Assembly (NCBI RefSeq): GCF_000737575.1
Contig: NZ_CP006270.1
Span: 809,163 to 873,162 of the forward strand
Source of the DNA: Synechococcus sp. KORDI-49
GTDB lineage: Bacteria; Cyanobacteriota; Cyanobacteriia; PCC-6307; Cyanobiaceae
DNA: 64,000 bases
Direction: 5' to 3'
Positions 24,431 through 34,606 of the stretch are shown here, one piece after another. Positions within the stretch are counted from its first letter, which is position 1; the number at the start of each line of letters is the position of its first letter. A program made the position numbers and the translations under genes. The notes under the pieces are model-generated. The model was not told where the DNA came from. It did not search any database and saw nothing but the letters and a program-made list of their open reading frames with translations.

Positions 24431-24451
24431 CCCTGATCACCCCTGCTGAGA

Positions 24452-27403
24452 ATGCCCGAGGCCGCCGACAAGCCCCTGCTGCTGCTCGTGGACGGCCACT
24501 CGCTGGCCTTCCGCAGCTTCTACGCCTTCAGCAAGGGAGGTGAAGGGGGTCTGGCCACCAAGGACGGTCGACCGACCAGCGTCACCTACGGCTTCCTCAA
24601 ATCCCTGCTGGATATCGGTAGAAGCCTGACCCCCCAGGGCGTCGCCATCGCCTTCGACACCGCTGAGCCCACCTTCCGGCATGTCGCGGATGCGAACTAC
24701 AAGGCACACCGGGATGTCGCCCCGGAGGTGTTCTTCCAGGATCTCGAGCAGCTGCAGGAGATCCTGCGGGAGCAGCTGCAGCTGCCCCTGTGCATGGCTC
24801 CGGGGTATGAGGCCGATGACGTGCTCGGCACGCTGGCGAACCGCTCAGCTGAGCAGGGTTGGCGGGTGCGGATCCTCTCCGGCGACCGCGACCTGTTCCA
24901 GCTTGTCGACGACCGGCGGGACATCGCCGTTCTGTACATGGGAGGCGGCCCCTACGCCAAGAACAGCGGCCCGACCCTGATCGATGAGGAGGGTGTGGTC
25001 GGCAAGCTCGGGGTGATGCCGGAGAAGGTGGTGGACCTGAAGGCCCTCACCGGCGACAGCTCCGACAACATCCCCGGCGTTCGTGGGGTGGGGCCCAAAA
25101 CCGCCATCAACCTGCTCAAGGAGAACGGCGACCTCGATGCCATCTATGCGGCTCTCTCCGAGGTGGAGGCGGAGGGTCCGAAGGCCAGCCGCGGTGCGAT
25201 CAAGGGAGCCCTGAAGGGAAAGCTGAGCAGCGATCGGGACAACGCCTATCTCTCCCGCAAGCTGGCCGAGATCCTGGTGGACATCCCGCTGCCGGAGGAA
25301 CCTCGCCTGCCGCTGGCGGCCGTGAATGCCGCCGCTCTCAGCAGCAGCCTGGAGGATCTGGAACTCAACAGCCTGCTGCGGCAGGTGAACGGTTTCACCG
25401 TCACCTTCTCCGCCGCAGGCACGGCGGCAGCCCCGACAGGCGGTGACGATGACGGTGCCAAGGACGGCAAGGTCAGGGCAGACATTGTTGAGGACGCCGG
25501 TGCTGACGACCGGACTCCGATGCTGCGGCCCCAGCTGATCAGCACAGCAGCCGACCTCGCTGCCCTGATGCAACGGCTGATGGCCATCACCGACGCCGCC
25601 ACACCGGTTGCACTCGACACCGAGACCACGGCCCTGAACCCGTTCCAGGCCGAGCTGGTGGGCATCGGTGTCTGCTGGGGAGACGAGCCGGAAGCCCTCG
25701 CCTACATCCCGATCGGCCATCGGCCGGCGGAGGATCTCACCTCGGAACAGATCCAGCAGTTGCCGCTGGAGAGCGTGCTCACCGCCCTGGCCCCGTGGCT
25801 GGCCAGCGGCGATCACCCCAAAGCGCTGCAGAACGCCAAGTACGACCGGCTGATCCTGCTGCGCCACGGCCTGGCCCTCGAGGGCGTGGTGATCGACACA
25901 CTGCTGGCCGACTACCTGCGTGATGCCGCGGCCAAGCATGGCCTGGAGGTGATGGCTGAGCGGGAATTCGGGTTTTCGCCCACTGCCTACAGCGATCTGG
26001 TGGGAAAGAAGCAGACCTTCGCCGATGTGGCGATCGAACCCGCCAGCCTGTACTGCGGCATGGATGTGCACGTGACCCGGCGTCTGGCCCTGCGGCTGCG
26101 CGGGCAGCTCGAAGCCATGGGCCCCCAGATGGTTCAGCTGCTGATGCAGGTGGAACAACCGCTGGAACCGGTGCTGGCCCTGATGGAAGCCACCGGCATC
26201 CGCATCGATGTTCCCTACCTGGCGGAACTCTCCAGTGAGATGGGCAGCACCCTGGAGCGGCTGGAGGCCGACGCGAAACAGGCGGCCGGCACCGACTTCA
26301 ACCTGGGTTCGCCGAAACAGCTCGGTGAACTGCTGTTCGGCACCCTGGGACTCGACCGCAGGAAATCCCGGCGCACCAAAACCGGCTTCAGCACAGATGC
26401 CACCGTGCTGGAGAAGCTCGAAAACGATCATCCGGTGGTGCCGCTGGTGCTGGAGCACCGGGTGCTCAGCAAGCTCAAGAGCACCTATGTGGATGCGCTT
26501 CCCCAGCTGGTGGAAGCAGAGACCGGACGGGTGCACACCGATTTCAACCAGGCGGTCACAGCCACGGGTCGCCTCAGCAGCAGCAACCCGAATCTGCAGA
26601 ACATCCCGGTTCGCACCGAGTACAGCCGACGCATCCGCAAGGCCTTCCTGCCCCAGAAGGGATGGACGCTGATCAGCGCCGACTATTCCCAGATCGAGCT
26701 GCGCATCCTCACCCACCTCTCCGGAGAAGACGTGCTGCAGGAGGCCTATCGCTCAGGAGACGACGTGCACGCTCTCACCGCGCGGCTTCTGCTCGAGAAG
26801 GATGAGATCTCCTCCGATGAACGACGCCTCGGGAAGACGATCAATTTCGGTGTGATCTACGGCATGGGGGCGCAGCGTTTCGCACGGGAGACCGGCGTCT
26901 CCCAGGCGGAGGCCAAGGAGTTCCTAACGAAGTACAAGCAGCGCTACCCGAACGTGTTCGCCTTCCTGGAGCTGCAGGAACGGCTGGCCCTGAGCCGCGG
27001 TTACGTGGAGACGATCCTGGGTCGCCGCCGCCCGTTCCACTTCGACCGCAACGGTCTGGGTCGGTTGCTCGGGAAGGATCCGCTGGAGATCGATCTGGAT
27101 GTGGCCCGGCGAGGCGGCATGGAGGCACAGCAGCTGCGGGCCGCCGCCAATGCTCCGATCCAGGGTTCCAGCGCCGACATCATCAAGGTGGCGATGGTGC
27201 AGCTTCAGGCGGCGCTGCAGAGCCAGGCACTGCCGGCGCGGCTGCTGTTGCAGGTGCACGACGAACTGGTGCTGGAAGTGGAGCCGGACGCGTTGGAAGC
27301 CACCCGCAACCTGGTGGTGACCACCATGGAAAACGCCGTGCAGCTCAGTGTTCCTCTGGTGGCGGAAACAGGGGTCGGCGCCAACTGGATGGAAGCGAAA
27401 TAG
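24452..27403 (+). CDS. polA: DNA polymerase I
   Basis: 983 residues with three domains. The N-terminal 5'-nuclease spans about 1-300. The 3'-5' proofreading domain keeps all acidic motifs: DTETT near 388, NAKYD and YCGMD. The polymerase domain has motif A SADYSQIELR (about 742), motif B KTINFGVIYG (about 794) and motif C VHDELVLE (about 934). A charged Gly/Asp-rich linker (about 325-355) joins nuclease and exonuclease parts and explains the length over the usual 930. It fills gaps and removes RNA primers. Confidence 0.97.
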   Translation: MPEAADKPLLLLVDGHSLAFRSFYAFSKGGEGGLATKDGRPTSVTYGFLKSLLDIGRSLTPQGVAIAFDTAEPTFRHVADANYKAHRDVAPEVFFQDLEQLQEILREQLQLPLCMAPGYEADDVLGTLANRSAEQGWRVRILSGDRDLFQLVDDRRDIAVLYMGGGPYAKNSGPTLIDEEGVVGKLGVMPEKVVDLKALTGDSSDNIPGVRGVGPKTAINLLKENGDLDAIYAALSEVEAEGPKASRGAIKGALKGKLSSDRDNAYLSRKLAEILVDIPLPEEPRLPLAAVNAAALSSSLEDLELNSLLRQVNGFTVTFSAAGTAAAPTGGDDDGAKDGKVRADIVEDAGADDRTPMLRPQLISTAADLAALMQRLMAITDAATPVALDTETTALNPFQAELVGIGVCWGDEPEALAYIPIGHRPAEDLTSEQIQQLPLESVLTALAPWLASGDHPKALQNAKYDRLILLRHGLALEGVVIDTLLADYLRDAAAKHGLEVMAEREFGFSPTAYSDLVGKKQTFADVAIEPASLYCGMDVHVTRRLALRLRGQLEAMGPQMVQLLMQVEQPLEPVLALMEATGIRIDVPYLAELSSEMGSTLERLEADAKQAAGTDFNLGSPKQLGELLFGTLGLDRRKSRRTKTGFSTDATVLEKLENDHPVVPLVLEHRVLSKLKSTYVDALPQLVEAETGRVHTDFNQAVTATGRLSSSNPNLQNIPVRTEYSRRIRKAFLPQKGWTLISADYSQIELRILTHLSGEDVLQEAYRSGDDVHALTARLLLEKDEISSDERRLGKTINFGVIYGMGAQRFARETGVSQAEAKEFLTKYKQRYPNVFAFLELQERLALSRGYVETILGRRRPFHFDRNGLGRLLGKDPLEIDLDVARRGGMEAQQLRAAANAPIQGSSADIIKVAMVQLQAALQSQALPARLLLQVHDELVLEVEPDALEATRNLVVTTMENAVQLSVPLVAETGVGANWMEAK

Positions 27404-27449
27404 CTCCTGCAGGGAACGCCGTAATCTCAGCTTCAGCTCTTGAACAGCT

Positions 27450-28931
27450 GTGTCGCTGCGGCTCACCAACACTCTCACCCGCCGCACGGAGCCGTTCACA
27501 CCGCTGACCCCAGGCAAAGCGAGCATCTACTGCTGCGGTGTCACGGTCTACGACCTCTGCCATCTGGGCCATGCCCGCAGTTACATCAACTGGGACGTCC
27601 TGCGTCGGTTTCTGATCTGGCGCGGACTGGAGGTGACCTTCGTTCAGAACTTCACCGACATCGACGACAAGATCCTTAAACGGGCCTCCGAGCAGAACAG
27701 CTCGATGACGGAGGTGAGCGAACGCAACATCGACGCCTTCCACCAGGACATGGATGCGCTGGGGATCCTGAGGCCGGACCGGATGCCCCGCGCCACTCAG
27801 TGCCTCGATGGCATCCGCAATCTGATCAGCGAACTTGAGGCCAAAGGAGCCGCCTACAGCGCCGGCGGCGATGTCTATTTCGCTGTGATGAAACATGCCG
27901 GCTACGGCAAGCTGAGCGGCCGCGACCTCAGCGAGCAGCAGGACAATGCCGCCGGTCGGATCGCGGATGCCGAGGAGGCTCGCAAGCAGCATCCTTTCGA
28001 CTTCGCGCTCTGGAAAGGGGCCAAGCCGGAGGAGCCGAGCTTCCCCTCGCCCTGGGGAGACGGGCGTCCGGGCTGGCACATCGAATGCTCCGCCATGGTG
28101 CGGGCGGAACTGGGCGACACGATCGACATCCATCTGGGCGGTGCCGATCTGGTGTTCCCCCACCACGAGAACGAGATCGCTCAGTCGGAAGCCGCCACCG
28201 GCCGCCAGCTGGCCCAGGTGTGGATGCACAACGGCATGGTCAATGTGGGCGGACAGAAGATGAGCAAATCGCTCGGGAACTTCACCACCATCCGCGCCCT
28301 TCTGGAGAGCGGTGTCTCCGCCATGACCCTGCGCCTGTTCGTGCTGCAGGCGCATTACCGCAAACCGCTTGATTTCACCGCTGAAGCCCTGGAAGCCGCC
28401 GCCACCGGCTGGAAGGGGCTCAATGCAGCCCTTGGCCTGGGCGACCGTCACGGTGTTCCCCTCGGCTGGGGCAGTCCCTCTCCCTTGCCGGATGGGGCGC
28501 TCCAGAGCGGCAGCGGCTCCGCCGACCAGGCTCTGCAGGGCCTGGAACAACGCTTCATCGAAGCGATGGACGATGACCTGAACAGCTCAGGTGCTCTCGC
28601 TGTGCTCTTTGATCTGGCCAAGCCCCTGCGGGCTCTGGCCAACCGGCTGGAGCGCGGCGATGCCGCCGGCCTGCCCGGCGAGGAAGTGCAGACCCTGGCG
28701 ACCCGCTGGCTGCTGCTGCGCGATCTGGCTGCAGTCCTGGGGCTGCGCCATGAAGCGGAGGCCGCTGCGGCACTGGATGACACGGCCATCGATGCGGCGA
28801 TCGCCGACCGGACGGCAGCCAAGGCAGCGAAGAACTATGCCGAAGCGGATCGGATCCGGGCCGAACTGACGGCCCAGGGCATCGAACTGATCGACAAACC
28901 CGGTGGCATCACCGAGTGGATCCGTTCCTGA
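27450..28931 (+). CDS. cysS: Cysteinyl-tRNA synthetase
   Basis: 493 residues, class I synthetase. The HIGH signature appears as HLGH (about 39-42, after CGVTVYDLC), KMSKS is at about 269-273, and the zinc ligands include the Cys of YCCGVTV and GWHIECSAM. It charges tRNA-Cys. The GTG at 27450 fits the family N-terminus. polA ends 46 nt upstream. Confidence 0.97.
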   Translation: MSLRLTNTLTRRTEPFTPLTPGKASIYCCGVTVYDLCHLGHARSYINWDVLRRFLIWRGLEVTFVQNFTDIDDKILKRASEQNSSMTEVSERNIDAFHQDMDALGILRPDRMPRATQCLDGIRNLISELEAKGAAYSAGGDVYFAVMKHAGYGKLSGRDLSEQQDNAAGRIADAEEARKQHPFDFALWKGAKPEEPSFPSPWGDGRPGWHIECSAMVRAELGDTIDIHLGGADLVFPHHENEIAQSEAATGRQLAQVWMHNGMVNVGGQKMSKSLGNFTTIRALLESGVSAMTLRLFVLQAHYRKPLDFTAEALEAAATGWKGLNAALGLGDRHGVPLGWGSPSPLPDGALQSGSGSADQALQGLEQRFIEAMDDDLNSSGALAVLFDLAKPLRALANRLERGDAAGLPGEEVQTLATRWLLLRDLAAVLGLRHEAEAAAALDDTAIDAAIADRTAAKAAKNYAEADRIRAELTAQGIELIDKPGGITEWIRS

Positions 28932-28965
28932 TGCGGGCAGACTGTCGAGCCCTTCCATCACTCCG

Positions 28966-29196
28966 ATGCTCTGGCTGAAGCGCCTCAATTTCATGGAGAC
29001 CGCCAAGCTGGAGATGGAGCTGATGAAGGCGTTCGAAGCGGGAGAGGATCTCGACGCCAAACTGGACGCTCAGGCCCAGATCGCCGGTGGTGGAGATGCC
29101 GAGGAGATCTGGAGGCTTGAGGTGTGGCAAAAGATGCTGCTGCGGATCCGCAAGATGCAGGACCTGATGAAGGACAAACCCGATCCGAAGGGCTGA
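28966..29196 (+). CDS. Conserved small cyanobacterial protein (unknown function)
   Basis: 76 residues, highly helical and charged: MLWLKRLNFMETAKLEMELMKAFEAGEDL, ending KMQDLMKDKPDPKG. No signal or membrane segment. It lies 34 nt after cysS and ends 6 nt before the convergent transporter gene. The ATG at 28966 was chosen because the upstream extension is low-complexity and overlaps cysS. Confidence 0.6.
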   Translation: MLWLKRLNFMETAKLEMELMKAFEAGEDLDAKLDAQAQIAGGGDAEEIWRLEVWQKMLLRIRKMQDLMKDKPDPKG

Positions 29197-29202
29197 GTCG
29201 GT

Positions 29203-30522
29203 TCAGCTCTTCAGCAGATCCACCACGCTGATCACCAATCCGGTGGCGATCACCGGCGGCGACACCCAGCGCAGCATCACGAGCAGCAGACGTCGCAACG
29301 GCGGCGGCGTCAGCGACCGGGCGAGATCGTCCTCGAAGCGATTGGGAACCACCCAGCCCAGCAGCAGGGCCAGCAGCAGTCCACCGAGGATCAGAAGCAA
29401 TCCGCCGAAGACGGAATCCATCCAACCGAGCACCTCCATCGACGTGGCGGCAGGCAGCCCCGCCACGAAGATCAGGGCCGCTGAAAGCCAGACGGCCCGC
29501 GATCGGCTCCAGCCGAGGCGGTCGATCAGGCAGGCGACAGGCACCTCCAGCAGCGAGACCGCCGAGGTGATCGCCGCGATCAAAGCGAGCGCGAAGAACA
29601 GCACCGCCACCACCTGTCCAGCTGCTCCGAGCGAGGCCAGGCCGGTGGGCAGGGCGATGAAGATCGTGCCGAGAGTGGATCCACTGATCACCTCCTCCAG
29701 CCCGAAACTCATCACCACCGGGAAGGTCACCATGCCGGCCAGGATGCCGACGGCCGTATCCATGCCCACGACCGCGACGGCCTCACGGGGCAGGTGAGCC
29801 CGGCGATCGAGATAGGCCGCATAGGCCAGGATGCAGCCGATTCCAGTGCCGATCGAGAAGAAGGCCTGCGTGAAGGCGTTGCGGATGGTGGTGGGATTGA
29901 TCAGTTCCGCGCTGTCCCAGCGCAGCAGAAACGTGCGGTAGCCCTCAGCTGCGCTGTCCAGCCCGGCGGCCCACACAGCCAGACCGATCAGCAGCAGGAA
30001 CAGCAGCGGCAGCCCCCAGCGGGAGAGGCGCTCGATCCCGTCCCGGACGCCGGCAGCCACCACCGCAGCGGTGACGATCAGGCTGAGCAGCTGACCGATC
30101 AGTGCCGTGCGACCTCCGCTCAGCCCGGCAAAGAAGGCTTCGGCGGCATCGATATCGCTCGGGAGGCCCTGGGTGAGGGTCTGCACCAGCGTGGCGCCGG
30201 TCCAGCCCATGAGCACGGCGTAGAAGGCCAGGATGCCGCTGGCCGCCAGCACGAACAGCCACCCCATCGGCTGCCAGCGACTGCCCGCAGCGGTCACCGG
30301 TGCCAGCAGGGGGCTGTGCCCCGTGCTGCGGCCCAGGACCATCTCAGCCACCAGCACCGGCAGGCAGACCAGCAGCACGATCAGGACGTACAGCAGCAGA
30401 AAGGCGCCACCGCCGCCCTGGGAGGCGCGGTAAGCGAATCCCCAGAGATTGCCGAGGCCAACGGCACTGCCCGCCGCTGCCAGCACAAAGCCCAGCCCTG
30501 ATCTCCACTGCTCCTTCGCCAA
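29203..30522 (-). CDS. Sodium-dependent transporter, NSS (SNF) family
   Basis: 439 residues with 11-12 membrane helices. The N-terminal helix 1 has the sodium/substrate site [18 protein letters not shown], the family signature of bacterial LeuT-like transporters. It probably imports an amino acid or similar solute with sodium, in keeping with a marine habitat. Substrate not assignable. It diverges from dxr at 30602. Confidence 0.92.
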   Translation of the reverse strand: MAKEQWRSGLGFVLAAAGSAVGLGNLWGFAYRASQGGGGAFLLLYVLIVLLVCLPVLVAEMVLGRSTGHSPLLAPVTAAGSRWQPMGWLFVLAASGILAFYAVLMGWTGATLVQTLTQGLPSDIDAAEAFFAGLSGGRTALIGQLLSLIVTAAVVAAGVRDGIERLSRWGLPLLFLLLIGLAVWAAGLDSAAEGYRTFLLRWDSAELINPTTIRNAFTQAFFSIGTGIGCILAYAAYLDRRAHLPREAVAVVGMDTAVGILAGMVTFPVVMSFGLEEVISGSTLGTIFIALPTGLASLGAAGQVVAVLFFALALIAAITSAVSLLEVPVACLIDRLGWSRSRAVWLSAALIFVAGLPAATSMEVLGWMDSVFGGLLLILGGLLLALLLGWVVPNRFEDDLARSLTPPPLRRLLLVMLRWVSPPVIATGLVISVVDLLKS

Positions 30523-30601
30523 CGGCTCTGATCACGCTGTGGGCCAGCTTGCCAGCGTTTGCCGGTCCTGGTGGGAGACTTGTCGCAACTGCCGGATCAG
30601 C

Positions 30602-31855
30602 GTGAAAGCCATCAGCGTGCTGGGCTCCACGGGCTCGATCGGCACCCAGACCCTTCAGATCGCCGAGGAGTTCCCCGATCAGTTCCGGGTGGTTGCCCTC
30701 ACAGCAGGGCGCAATCTCGATCTCCTCGTTGAGCAGATCCAACGCCACCAGCCTGAGCTCGTGGCCCTCGCCGATGCCGAGCGGCTGCCGGAACTGCAGC
30801 AGCGTCTCGACGCCCTCGACCCCTCCCAAAAGCCGGGTCAGCCCCCTCAGCTGGTGGGCGGTCCGGATGGACTGAACGTGGCGGCCTCTTGGGACACAGC
30901 CGATCTGGTGGTCACCGGAATCGTGGGCTGCGCGGGGCTGCTGCCGACTCTGGCCGCCGTACGCGCCGGAAAGGATCTGGCCCTGGCCAACAAGGAGACG
31001 CTGATCGCGGCCGGACCGGTGGTGCTGCCGGAACTCAAGAAGAGCGGCAGCCGGCTGCTGCCGGCGGATTCCGAACACTCCGCCATCTTCCAGTGCCTGC
31101 AGGGAACCCCCTGGGCCGAGAACGCCCGCCTGTCCACCGGCGTGCCCACCCCTGGCCTGCGGCGGATTCAACTCACCGCCTCCGGCGGCGCCTTCCGGGA
31201 CTGGCAGGCGGCCGACCTGGAGAACGCGACCGTGGCCGATGCCACCAGCCATCCCAACTGGAGCATGGGGCGCAAGATCACGGTCGACTCAGCCACCCTG
31301 ATGAACAAGGGCCTGGAAGTGATTGAGGCCCATTACCTGTTCGGCCTTGATTACGACCACATCGAGATCGTGATCCACCCGCAGAGCATCATCCACTCGA
31401 TGATCGAGCTGGCGGACTCTTCTGTGCTGGCCCAGCTGGGCTGGCCGGACATGAAACTGCCGATCCTGTACTGCCTCTCCTGGCCCTCCCGCCTGGAGAC
31501 CCCATGGCGACGACTTGATCTCACCGAGGTTGGACAGCTGACCTTCCGCGCTCCTGACACCACCAAATATCCCTGCATGGAACTGGCCTACGCCGCCGGG
31601 CGAGCGGGTGGCACCATGCCTGCCGTGCTGAATGCGGCCAACGAGGAAGCCGTCGCTCAATTCCTCGAGGAACGCATCCACTTCCTGGATATCCCGGAGG
31701 TGATCGAGGCTGCCTGTGAACGCCACAAACCGGATCTGATGAACCATCCCCAGCTCGAGGATGTGCTGAGCGTCGACCGCTGGGCCCGCGAGGCCGTCCG
31801 TGAGCAGGTCAGCCGAGGCACCCGGCGCGTGCCGGTCGCCGCCCTGGCGGCATGA
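30602..31855 (+). CDS. dxr: 1-deoxy-D-xylulose 5-phosphate reductoisomerase
   Basis: 417 residues. The N-terminal NADPH site is [16 protein letters not shown] and the catalytic metal segment is [17 protein letters not shown], followed by [10 protein letters not shown] and [18 protein letters not shown]. It makes methylerythritol 4-phosphate in the plastid-type isoprenoid route supplying carotenoids and phytol. The GTG at 30602 is the only start compatible with the conserved N-terminus. The stop overlaps the next gene by 4 nt (ATGA at 31852-31855). Confidence 0.97.
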   Translation: MKAISVLGSTGSIGTQTLQIAEEFPDQFRVVALTAGRNLDLLVEQIQRHQPELVALADAERLPELQQRLDALDPSQKPGQPPQLVGGPDGLNVAASWDTADLVVTGIVGCAGLLPTLAAVRAGKDLALANKETLIAAGPVVLPELKKSGSRLLPADSEHSAIFQCLQGTPWAENARLSTGVPTPGLRRIQLTASGGAFRDWQAADLENATVADATSHPNWSMGRKITVDSATLMNKGLEVIEAHYLFGLDYDHIEIVIHPQSIIHSMIELADSSVLAQLGWPDMKLPILYCLSWPSRLETPWRRLDLTEVGQLTFRAPDTTKYPCMELAYAAGRAGGTMPAVLNAANEEAVAQFLEERIHFLDIPEVIEAACERHKPDLMNHPQLEDVLSVDRWAREAVREQVSRGTRRVPVAALAA

Positions 31856-32187
31856 GCACCCACCAGGTCAGCCACCATCTGCTGCTCTGCGCGACTCCCA
31901 CCAAGGCAAAATGCTGCGACCCGGAAGCAGGCCTGGCGACCTGGAATGAATTGAAAAGGCTCGTCAGGGAGCTTGGACTGGAACACAGTGATCGACCGGA
32001 AGGAGTCGTCCTCAGAAGCAAAGTTGACTGCCTGAGGATCTGCGAGAAAGGTCCGATCCTTCTGGTTTGGCCTGATGGCGTGTGGTACTCGGAAGTGACC
32101 GTCGAGAGGATCAATCAAATCATTCATCAACACATCATTAACAGGCAACCCATTCAGGAGTGGATCCTCAGAACATCGAGCTTTTAA
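31852..32187 (+). CDS. Thioredoxin-like [2Fe-2S] ferredoxin
   Basis: 111 residues. Cysteines at 13, 21, 22, 60 and 64 ([13 protein letters not shown] and [11 protein letters not shown]) follow the C-x(8)-C ... C-x(3)-C layout of the thioredoxin-like 2Fe-2S ferredoxins, with the [13 protein letters not shown] strand that follows in that family. Redox partner unknown. It is coupled to dxr by overlap. Its base composition is already more A+T-rich than dxr. Confidence 0.82.
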   Translation: MSTHQVSHHLLLCATPTKAKCCDPEAGLATWNELKRLVRELGLEHSDRPEGVVLRSKVDCLRICEKGPILLVWPDGVWYSEVTVERINQIIHQHIINRQPIQEWILRTSSF

Positions 32188-32301
32188 ACATGAACGTCTG
32201 ATCTGCTTTTCTCTGGCGTCCACAGCAACCAGGAGCGCTACCTAGACTGCCGGAGCGTTTTAAACAGACCAGGCATTTCTTGGCCTGCCTGATCTTTTCA
32301 T

Positions 32302-33486
32302 TTGACACTCACTTCTCCCTCGCCACCGTTTGAGGGCGCGTTAGCGACAACCACCGCAGCCCCAAGCTATCCAAGCAAGAAAGAGCTTCTGAGCGTCTTA
32401 CCCACTGACCTCACCACCTTCAATCCTCGCAAAGCCTGGGGAAGTCTGGCGATGTCGGTGAGCCTTTCCCTTGCAGCTGTTGGCATTGGTACAACCATTC
32501 CGCTGACGCTCACGGCCATCCCACTTTGGGTGATCTACGCCGCTGTCACCGGCACCATCGCCATGGGCTGCTGGGTGCTGGCTCATGAATGCGGCCATAA
32601 CGCTTTTCACCCGAACAGGCGGATTGAAGGAGTCGTCGGATTTGTTCTGCACAGCACCTTGCTGGTTCCTTACTACAGCTGGGCGCGCAGTCATGCCGTT
32701 CACCATGCTCACTGCAACCATCTCGAGGGCGGCGAAACCCATGTTCCACCGCGAGCAAGCTCACCTCAGGGGCAGGCAATGGAACATCTGCAGCGCAAGC
32801 TCAACAGGCGATTGTTTGGCATCATTTCGCTGTTTAATCACTTGATCATCGGCTGGCAGATTTATCTTTTTTCAGGCGCTACTGGAGGTGAAGACTACGG
32901 CTTTCCCACCTCTCACTTCTGGAATGGAGCTCCATTCACAAACGGCAAACGTGAACTCTTTCCAGCTTCTTTTCGCCATCTGATGGTGCGCTCGAACCTG
33001 GGCCTGATTGCGATGATCATGCTTCTGATCACAGCGGGGAGTTATTTTTCACCTTTGCGGATTCTATGCCTCTACGGACTTCCCTACGTTGTCATCAATA
33101 TCTGGCTGACGACATACACCTGGCTGCAACACACTGATCGCAACATTCCTCATTTCTCTGACGAGACATGGAGCTGGTCGAAAGGCGCGCTGCAAACAGT
33201 TGATCGCCCTTACGGCGGCATTCTGAACTTGTTGCACCATGGCATCGGATCAACTCATGTCTGTCATCACATCAATTCCACGATCCCTCACTACAACGCC
33301 TGGCGCGGCACAGCCCTGCTGAGGCAACGTTTTCCCGATCTCGTTCGTTACGACTCAACCCCGATTCCTCAAGCCCTTTGGCGTATTGCCACAACGTGTG
33401 GAACTGTCTATCAGGATGCAACCGATCAGGCCTTTTATTACCGCACATCTAAGGACGACAAACCGCAGATGGAATGCTGCGGTTGA
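32302..33486 (+). CDS. Membrane fatty acid desaturase, FAD2-like (delta-12/omega-3 type)
   Basis: 394 residues. Three histidine boxes: HECGHNAF, HAVHHAH and HVCHH. Flanking sequence resembles plant/fungal FAD2: LLVPYYSWARSH before box 2, TYTWLQHTDRNIPHF and ALQTVDRPYGGILNLLHHGI before box 3, then IPHYNA. The di-iron enzyme would insert a double bond into membrane-lipid acyl chains. The start is a TTG at 32302; no ATG lies at the N-terminus. The gene is distinctly more A+T-rich than its neighbours. Its 3' end overlaps the convergent hydrolase gene by 38 bp. Confidence 0.88.
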   Translation: MTLTSPSPPFEGALATTTAAPSYPSKKELLSVLPTDLTTFNPRKAWGSLAMSVSLSLAAVGIGTTIPLTLTAIPLWVIYAAVTGTIAMGCWVLAHECGHNAFHPNRRIEGVVGFVLHSTLLVPYYSWARSHAVHHAHCNHLEGGETHVPPRASSPQGQAMEHLQRKLNRRLFGIISLFNHLIIGWQIYLFSGATGGEDYGFPTSHFWNGAPFTNGKRELFPASFRHLMVRSNLGLIAMIMLLITAGSYFSPLRILCLYGLPYVVINIWLTTYTWLQHTDRNIPHFSDETWSWSKGALQTVDRPYGGILNLLHHGIGSTHVCHHINSTIPHYNAWRGTALLRQRFPDLVRYDSTPIPQALWRIATTCGTVYQDATDQAFYYRTSKDDKPQMECCG

Positions 33487-34606
33487 ACCATGCGAGAGCC
33501 AACCGATCCGACCAGCAACCGAGACTGAGATTGTCCCCGGGGCCATGGAAGCCGTTGTGTCCACCACGGGCCGTCAACAGAATCTCCACGGGCGTCTGCG
33601 ATCCCTGTGCCGAACGCTCAGCCAGCGACGATTGCAACTGCCGTGCTGAAGCTGCCGGAACCCAGGGATCATCAAGGGCCTGCAACAGCAACGTCGGAGG
33701 AAGTCCCTGCGGCGATTTGGCCAGACGCTGCAGGGGAGAAGCACTGAGGTAATACTCATCCACCGAAGAAAATCCCCAGCGCGGCGCCGTGACAGCCGCA
33801 TCAAACGCGCGGATCGAGCGTGGAGGATTGCCACCCAGCTGACGCTCTTCTGAAGCACTCACCCCGAAGGGATCGGCGAGGGTCTGTCGCACCAAACGCT
33901 GCAGCAGCCAGCGTTGATAAACCCTGTTGCGCGGGCGTTCGATCGAGGCGCTGCAGGCAGCCAGATCCAGAGGGCTGCTGGCACAAAACAACGCATCCAG
34001 AGCCCCGGCTTGATCCAGACAGGCGTTCAGCAGCATCGTTCCCCCCAGGGAGATCCCTGCGCCCAGCAGAGGCACCGGCTGGGACAGGCCAGCCTCCAGG
34101 GCCAAGGCCGCGGCCAGATGCCGAGCCCGCTCCAGCACCGGCAGCAGATCGCTGTTGCAAGCGGCGGCATAGGTGCCACCGGCCAGATGGCGGCCAGGGT
34201 CAGCACCGCGCAGATTCAGCCGCAACACAGCAAACCCAGCCCCTTGAAGGCTGAGTGTCAACCTGCGCAACCCCTGTCTGCGGCTCGAGCCCCCCAGGCC
34301 GTGCAACACCACCACCAGTGCTTTCGGCGCGATCGCTGCGTGCGTCGCTGAACCACCTTCACCCGTTCGGAGCGGACGATCGAGATAGGCCAGCAGCTCT
34401 CCTGCATCAGCAGCACCACTCGCCAGCGGAGGCACAGGAATCTGAACGGGCTCCCCCCCATCAACGGGGAAAGCCGCCGGCCGGAGCGTGTCCCTCAGGG
34501 TCTGCAGATCGCCCCCCAACCAAGGCCAGCGCTGCCGATAGACAGAAACCCCCAGCTGCATAAGCAGCTGGGGGTCATCGATGACATTGACGGCCCGATC
34601 GTTCAC
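33449..34606 (-). CDS. YheT-type alpha/beta hydrolase
   Basis: 385 residues from the GTG at 34606, or 370 from the ATG at 34561. The conserved YRQRWPWLGGDLQTLRDTL opening, the VVVLHGLGGSSRRQGLRRL oxyanion region, the nucleophile GISLGG and a late GGHNGF histidine place it in the COG0429 (YheT) hydrolases. Substrate unknown. The GTG overlaps the pntB stop by 4 nt; the ATG sits in the loop of an 11-bp hairpin (34549-34574). Which start is used is unclear. Confidence 0.8.
   Translation of the reverse strand: MNDRAVNVIDDPQLLMQLGVSVYRQRWPWLGGDLQTLRDTLRPAAFPVDGGEPVQIPVPPLASGAADAGELLAYLDRPLRTGEGGSATHAAIAPKALVVVLHGLGGSSRRQGLRRLTLSLQGAGFAVLRLNLRGADPGRHLAGGTYAAACNSDLLPVLERARHLAAALALEAGLSQPVPLLGAGISLGGTMLLNACLDQAGALDALFCASSPLDLAACSASIERPRNRVYQRWLLQRLVRQTLADPFGVSASEERQLGGNPPRSIRAFDAAVTAPRWGFSSVDEYYLSASPLQRLAKSPQGLPPTLLLQALDDPWVPAASARQLQSSLAERSAQGSQTPVEILLTARGGHNGFHGPGDNLSLGCWSDRLALAWFNRSIPSAVCRP
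34549..34574 (-). terminator. Strong hairpin after pntB
   Basis: Perfect 11-bp stem (34549-34559 with 34564-34574, CCCCCAGCTGC pairing GCAGCTGGGGG) and a 4-nt loop. In the leftward transcript it is followed by TTTCTGTC. It may terminate or attenuate the pnt operon, and its loop contains an ATG in the frame of the downstream hydrolase. Confidence 0.5.

Noticed and set aside
24845-26716. 623-codon minus-strand frame
   Set aside because: Entirely antisense to polA; no family motif; typical GC-rich shadow.
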